A stretch of 64,000 nucleotides of DNA from Larix kaempferi. Taxonomy: Eukaryota; Streptophyta; Pinopsida; Pinales; Pinaceae. Position 1 is the first letter of the stretch, and each line of letters starts with the position of its first letter. Below the pieces are notes generated by a model. It was not told the origin of the DNA and made no database searches. It was given only the letters and a program-made list of their open reading frames with translations. A program made the position numbers and the translations under genes. The stretch is taken from positions 53,622,501 to 53,686,500 of the forward strand of contig BSBM01000001.1 in NCBI GenBank assembly GCA_027924585.1, written 5' to 3'. This document shows positions 58,997-64,000 of this stretch, in pieces.

Positions 58997-61900
58997 CACA
59001 AAGTGCATGGATCTGTCTTTTACCGAGTGGGTACTACGATAGTTTGTTACCATGGGGTGCAGTCGAAATATTGAGATGTAGTGGACATCTCATTTTGTAC
59101 TATTTTATCCTTATATATGTGGATTTTATGTCTTGAGAGTCCAATTTTGTATTTCATTTTACACATTTTGTACTTGATGTAATATTCCTATGATCTATTA
59201 ATGGAAAACTAAAAACAACTTATATAGATAGATGTGTTTTCTCTATATGCCATGTACATGTTCTTGACTATTAATGTGACAAATGAAAATCTAACACATC
59301 ATTAGCTAATGTGTTAGATACAAAATTAAAGATTCTTGGGACATGAATGTATGTATTGGATTGAAATTAGCATTCAAGAACTCATACCCCTAGGAACTTC
59401 CTAAGATCATGCACACATTATACACCATTGGATTGTGAAACTACTAGTTGTGAGTCGAGGTGGAACACCAAATTTTGCATTCCATGCGAACTAGTGTCCA
59501 ATAGTAGTTTGGTTACAACGTTAACAATATTGTTGTTTACAAACCCTAGGCATACCCCTCCCGAGCTCACTAACTAACCTATTGGAGAATAAATGTCCCA
59601 AACGATGGAGGAAAGACTCTAAGTGTGGTGGATAGCACCATCCAAGAATCCCACAAAAAAATTTATGGCATCTTCCAATCAAACACAGAGCATGATGAGA
59701 AATGACCATAAAAGAGATCAAAAATAGAAAATAGAAATCAAAGCAACTTTCTGCTTATAATACAACAAGTCCAAGGGAACTTCCCAATCATTGCTACCTA
59801 TTACCACCATGTTTGCACATGATGTTCAATAGAGAGAACCCAATAGCAAACTAGGGAATGTTTCAATTCCTAATCCAAATCAGGTAGTCTTTTGCCCGAT
59901 TGTATTTTGCACTTCCTTTGTCATTGTCAAATGAGGTTGTTTGTAAAATTTTGACATCCATTACATGTGTAAAAGGGATATCCCAATTGATTCACTCATT
60001 TTGTGGAAAATTTAGAGTGTTTTTTTCACCTAGATGAACTTAGATCCTATTGATTGGAGTTTATCCTTGTTTTTTTACTCACAGCTCCAAAGCCAAAGTA
60101 TGTTATAATAGAGGTGCCTTATGTTAGTGTCTAGTCCTTAGAGTCTGATGTCAAAATTGGAGTCATTCACCATGTCCTTAGCAACATGCATGACCTTTTA
60201 GGTCCCTTGGTGGGGGGGTAAAAATGAAGAAAAACTATGTAAAAAGGGGTTAAGGGGGTCAATTATGAAAAGGCAATATTCCTAGAACCTTTCCCCTCTC
60301 ATGCATGTGTTTTCCCTCATCCCGGGGAGAAAGGTGGTGCCTTCTCTCCTCCCATGCATTGAGATCTCCTTCCATAAGCAGCACCCTCACTTAGCATATG
60401 CATGCATTTCCATGCTCCTTGTTCAACATTGGTTTCTCCTCCCAAAGGTGGCACATTTATATTGCATGGGAATGGGGATCTCCTCCTTAATGTGGCACTT
60501 TCTCCTTGCATGGGATCTAAATCTCTCATGTGGCACTCTCTCATCACTTTTCATTCGGATCTCCATTGAGATTGTCATGTCCCCTTCCATCAATCTCACT
60601 CAAGGAATGGAACATGACACTAAATGTGGGCTTTCACAAAACTATCCCCATTCATAATTAAGAAATTCATACAAGTAAAAACATGTTTGCAGTTGCATAA
60701 TACAATAAACATGCACAACATAATTAAACTATATATACACACCTAGCATGAAATTTCTAGGACAATTATAACAGGCATCAAATTAAAACATTTCATAATT
60801 CAAATAAAAAGAAAATACTTATCTTGAAATAAGTTGTCCCGAGCAACTGGCTATGCAGCTGCAACATTCCACCCATCCATAGGCTATTTTTGCTCATCAA
60901 TCTCTCAACATAGCTGCCACCCCTGAGCTGGGAATGATTTCCACAAGGAAAGGGAACCTACAAACTCATGCACAGGAAAATGTGTACCACATCTCAGCTA
61001 ATCCAGTCCATGGCTGGGTTTATCAGGATGTGAAGGAACTAGAAAGGAAATGATTGCTAAGCTAGTGAGCTCAACCACAGAGCTATCGGTACCTATACAA
61101 GATTTAGATAGCTTGGCACCCACAATACCTACACACCCAACACAAGGAAGTATTCCTTTCACTGCTCCACAGTCCCTCGGGACATACCTTCCCTTCTAGT
61201 GCTTTTCAGGGCGTGCATAGAAAATTAGCCAAATCCCCTTCATCTTTAGTGAGGTTACACTCTTCACTAGGTTTATGAAGACAATTTTGAATCCTCTTCT
61301 ACTCCTGGTTGCTTACACCCAAGTTCAAGCCAAAACAAGGGATACACATAAATCAAACCACATCATTATCTCCCCACACACAGCAAGCACATATGTTGGC
61401 CATGGAAAAACGTTTCTAACTGTGGGATGCACAAAACAAGGTGTCCATGGGTTTCCCAAATCGTGGCACCCCAAAAACGAGTTGTGAAAGGGGAAATCGA
61501 TCCCTGGGGAACACAATGGAGTTTCCAATAGGTACATAGGCATTCAAAGGGAAAAAAAGACCTCTATGGACCCCCAAGTTGGGATTCCCTTCCTCCCAGT
61601 TATTCTACAACTCAAAAACAACTTCCCATCTAGAGAAAATGGAGGTAAACTCAGGAAGTTTATGGAGAAAAATGCCCAGCAAGCCCACACTACGTGAGAG
61701 AGAAAATCCAATTGATGAATGATGGATTGGGGAGAAAAATCATGGGTCTTTTCTTGCTTAGGAAGCCAAACATGATTTTCCAAAATGGTGGCTTGCCCAT
61801 ACACGAAATTTGGACAGCCATACCCTCCATTTCCCAAAGCAATAACTACCTCAACCAACTCTTGGAATAAATAAATGATTGGGTGCAAAAGTCAAGATGG

Positions 61901-62170
61901 GTAGTTGTTGGTTCATGGGTTCTCTCATTGACACTTGGATTGACACTATTGGAATCAAGGGTTTTAATATTTCCCTCCCTATTCCTTGTAAAAATCATGG
62001 CCCCATACTCTTGTTGCATTGCGCCATAGCTAGTTGTGGGTGTTTTTATTAAAATACATATTTACATCATATTTACGATTTCCATCATTCCATGCTAACA
62101 CGCAATCCACATGCGTTGATTTTTTAATTGTTGACCCATAGACAATAAATCGATAGCGGGGCATTAGTCT
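58997..62170. other. Intergenic DNA; first part continues the broken fragment at 46.2-46.9 kb
   Basis: 58997-59110 is the far side of the insertion site. The rest has short open frames without domains. 60350-60545 repeats (T)CTCCT..GTGGCAC(A/T)..GCATG-type phrases, a degenerate short repeat. Confidence 0.4.
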
Positions 62171-62250
62171 TGAGCTCCTCACCACAATTTTATAACGATA
62201 TTACATCATTTACAAGTTTAATGCAACAGGGTCAAAATTGGGGTGTTACA
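62100..62250 (-). mobile_element. Orphan LTR terminus (start of an LTR read on the minus strand)
   Basis: The minus strand from 62250 reads TGTAACACCCCAATTTTGACCC, matching the start of the solo LTR at 31280 (TGTAATACCCTGGTTTTGACCCC) and the TGTAA-Y-R-CCC style of the others. The next bases on the plus strand, GATAT, would be the TSD; I could not find the partner, so the left border is unknown and the interval given is only the recognisable end. Confidence 0.4.
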
Positions 62251-64000
62251 GATATGGTGACTTCTCTTTTCAGGCATGGAGAATATCCCAATGTGGTATT
62301 TTTATATTTAAAGAGGCACTCCCTCTCTTGTTGTTGTTGGTTATTAGTTGGAGAAAGATCTATTGTATTGTGTATCTCTCATTTGTGAATAGCGATTAAT
62401 AAAGCAATACTTTGGAGGTCAAGAAGGAGCTATTAGCATTGTGTGGATGTTTATGTCTTGCATGTTATGGAGGTAACGTGTATTGTTTATTAATAGCTAG
62501 TTTCTATTTGCTTCTCTATTAGGCCTTGGAAGGGGTATTATTACCCAGTACAATAGACCTATTGTTTACAATAGATTTATTTGCAGGTTGTAGGAGAGAT
62601 ATTTTTTATAAGCATATGTTTAGTTGCATCTATTCTTGTATTAACCCTCTCTTTCAGGTTGAACCAAGAGAAGCATTTGGAGGATCCGTTATCCCTTTCT
62701 AGTTATTTATTTGCATTTGCAGGCATATTCGATAAGCAGATTGTTGTTAGACTTGTGTAACTCCCTTCTCTTGTTAACCTTTTTCTTGTGGACTAGTCCC
62801 TAAGTACAGTTCTGAAAGCACTCCATTGTTCTAATCTTGAACAAGCAATATTCTACAAACTCTTCTATAACCTTCCTTTTATTCTACTCAAATCAAATCT
62901 TAGTGTTGAATGCATGTATAGCTAGATCTTATATTATCAATGATATATCTATCCTAGATATATTTTATTCACGCATGCTATATCTAATTAAATATTTAAA
63001 TCAAATTATTCAATTAGGTATAGGAAAGGTATTGCATAGTCGTGGATGCCATTGCAAGATACATGCATGTCCGTGCATGTCCTAAATAATCATATGCACA
63101 TATATATCTCTTACTTTTTTACCTTCATATTAGTGCATGTTATTGCATATAAAGATCATTAAAAAAAGCATTCATTTTATCATTTTTTGGATGCTTTAGC
63201 TTGCTTCCTGTTGTCCTAACAACAATAAAATCTCACATTGAGGGCACTTACATCCATCTAGATTTGCAGTTCTAATCCCTCTTTTGCATTGGTTTCATTC
63301 TAACACATGTTAGCAGGTAAAGACCCCATCCGAGAGTGATTAAAGGGCTTCATTCCATAACATTTTTTGTCATTGCTCATTAATGAATTGGTTCGTTGAT
63401 ATGGAGGATGTGCTAACTCTTCGAGCTAGAATGAATGAAGATTGACCTATCATTACTTGATTTTTGGATCGTTGGCCAGTTTTGGTAAATGTGGGATCAC
63501 AGGTTGGACTTTGTTGAAACTCAGGAAACGATTGGATCTTTGAAATAGTTTAAGGGGATTCCAAATTCAATGCTTATCTATTTTTTGAGCTTGTTTTTTT
63601 GTAATCGATTCTTTATTTCGTTTATTGTTGGAAAAACATGAGAATCGTTTATATTCTCATGACTATTCCTCATATTGTTCCGAAATATATCATTGCCACG
63701 AATTGTATAAAGGAAGGTATTATGTGCCTCACAGGAGTAGCAATTGGTGTGGTCTAATAGATTGTATAGCATTGAATTTATCTTCATAGTATAATAAATA
63801 TGACCCTTTTATATTCTTGCATGTATTGTTCTTTTATATTGAATTTGTGAGTATCTATAACACTATGTTTTAGGGAGGCATGTCCCCCTCTCCAGAACAG
63901 GTGTTGCTTATATTTGTTATCATAGGAGTAGTTTTTTATTTCCATAGGTTTAGTTTGTAAGTTGATTTCCTAATTCTATAGTTTTTATTGTTAAGTACTA
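62251..64000. other. Intergenic DNA, nothing firmly recognised
   Basis: AT-rich with short frames only. The minus-strand frame 63787-63578 (69 codons, Asn/His-rich) has no recognisable domain. Confidence 0.4.

Noticed and set aside
60301-60657. 118-aa plus frame
   Set aside because: It spans a degenerate nucleotide repeat (CTCCT..GTGGCAC), shows no domain, and is matched by a frame on the other strand.

Overview
The window looks like nuclear DNA of a land plant with a large, transposon-rich genome. Support: a three-exon R2R3-MYB gene with canonical plant exon sizes, short GT/AG introns, initiator-Met-tRNA primer binding sites in LTR retrotransposons, a tRNA-type SINE, and very AT-rich intergenic DNA. 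A gymnosperm or other early-diverging seed plant would fit, but the sequence does not settle the species. I see no bacterial, organellar or viral features.

Only one gene looks intact: a subgroup-9 (MIXTA/MYB16/MYB106-like) R2R3-MYB factor on the minus strand (CDS 39099 to 37921, 328 aa, exons 133/130/724 bp). Nearly everything else is transposable-element wreckage, much of it datable by nesting and target-site duplications (TSDs).

Layout. 1-4.9 kb: a decayed multi-exon gene of unknown family between AT-rich low-complexity tracts. 4.9-7.76 kb (minus): a pseudogene of a DDE-like family with a D-G-C..Q-F-K motif and a G-H-G-K-G..D-G motif, two introns, seven stops and two frameshifts. 7.8-12.3 kb: an AT-rich degenerate repeat field holding a SINE with 15-bp TSDs and a truncated LTR element with a 1.85-kb LTR. 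12.8-13.7 kb and 25.6-26.7 kb: two copies of one repeat, each headed by an array of CTCGATCGAG palindromes spaced about 23 bp (5 versus 14 units). 14.38-20.58 kb (minus): a complete but dead Ty3-type retrotransposon with 590-bp LTRs and GTTTA TSDs, itself holding a solo LTR. 22.5-23.5 kb: two related gene fragments. 27.36-28.94 kb: a solo LTR with CATAA TSDs. 29.7-33.5 kb: a pogo/Tigger-type transposase pseudogene split by a solo LTR with AAACA TSDs. 33.6-36.3 kb: tandem duplications. 37.9-39.35 kb: the MYB gene and promoter. 40.4 kb: a second possible SINE. 42.70-43.29 kb: a Copia-like solo LTR with CCAAG TSDs. 46.2-46.9 kb: a decayed gene fragment broken by the next element. 46.91-58.99 kb: a 12.1-kb LTR element with 2.26-kb LTRs, AGGAG TSDs, a perfect primer site and a 7.56-kb interior without recognisable gag-pol (LARD-like). 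59-64 kb: intergenic DNA with one orphan LTR edge at 62250.

No new multi-gene system is apparent. The best leads are the phased palindrome arrays, the non-coding 12-kb element with a possible captured exon, and the unusual DDE-like pseudogene. The genes do not form a pathway; the MYB gene stands alone, probably acting in epidermal or cuticle development.
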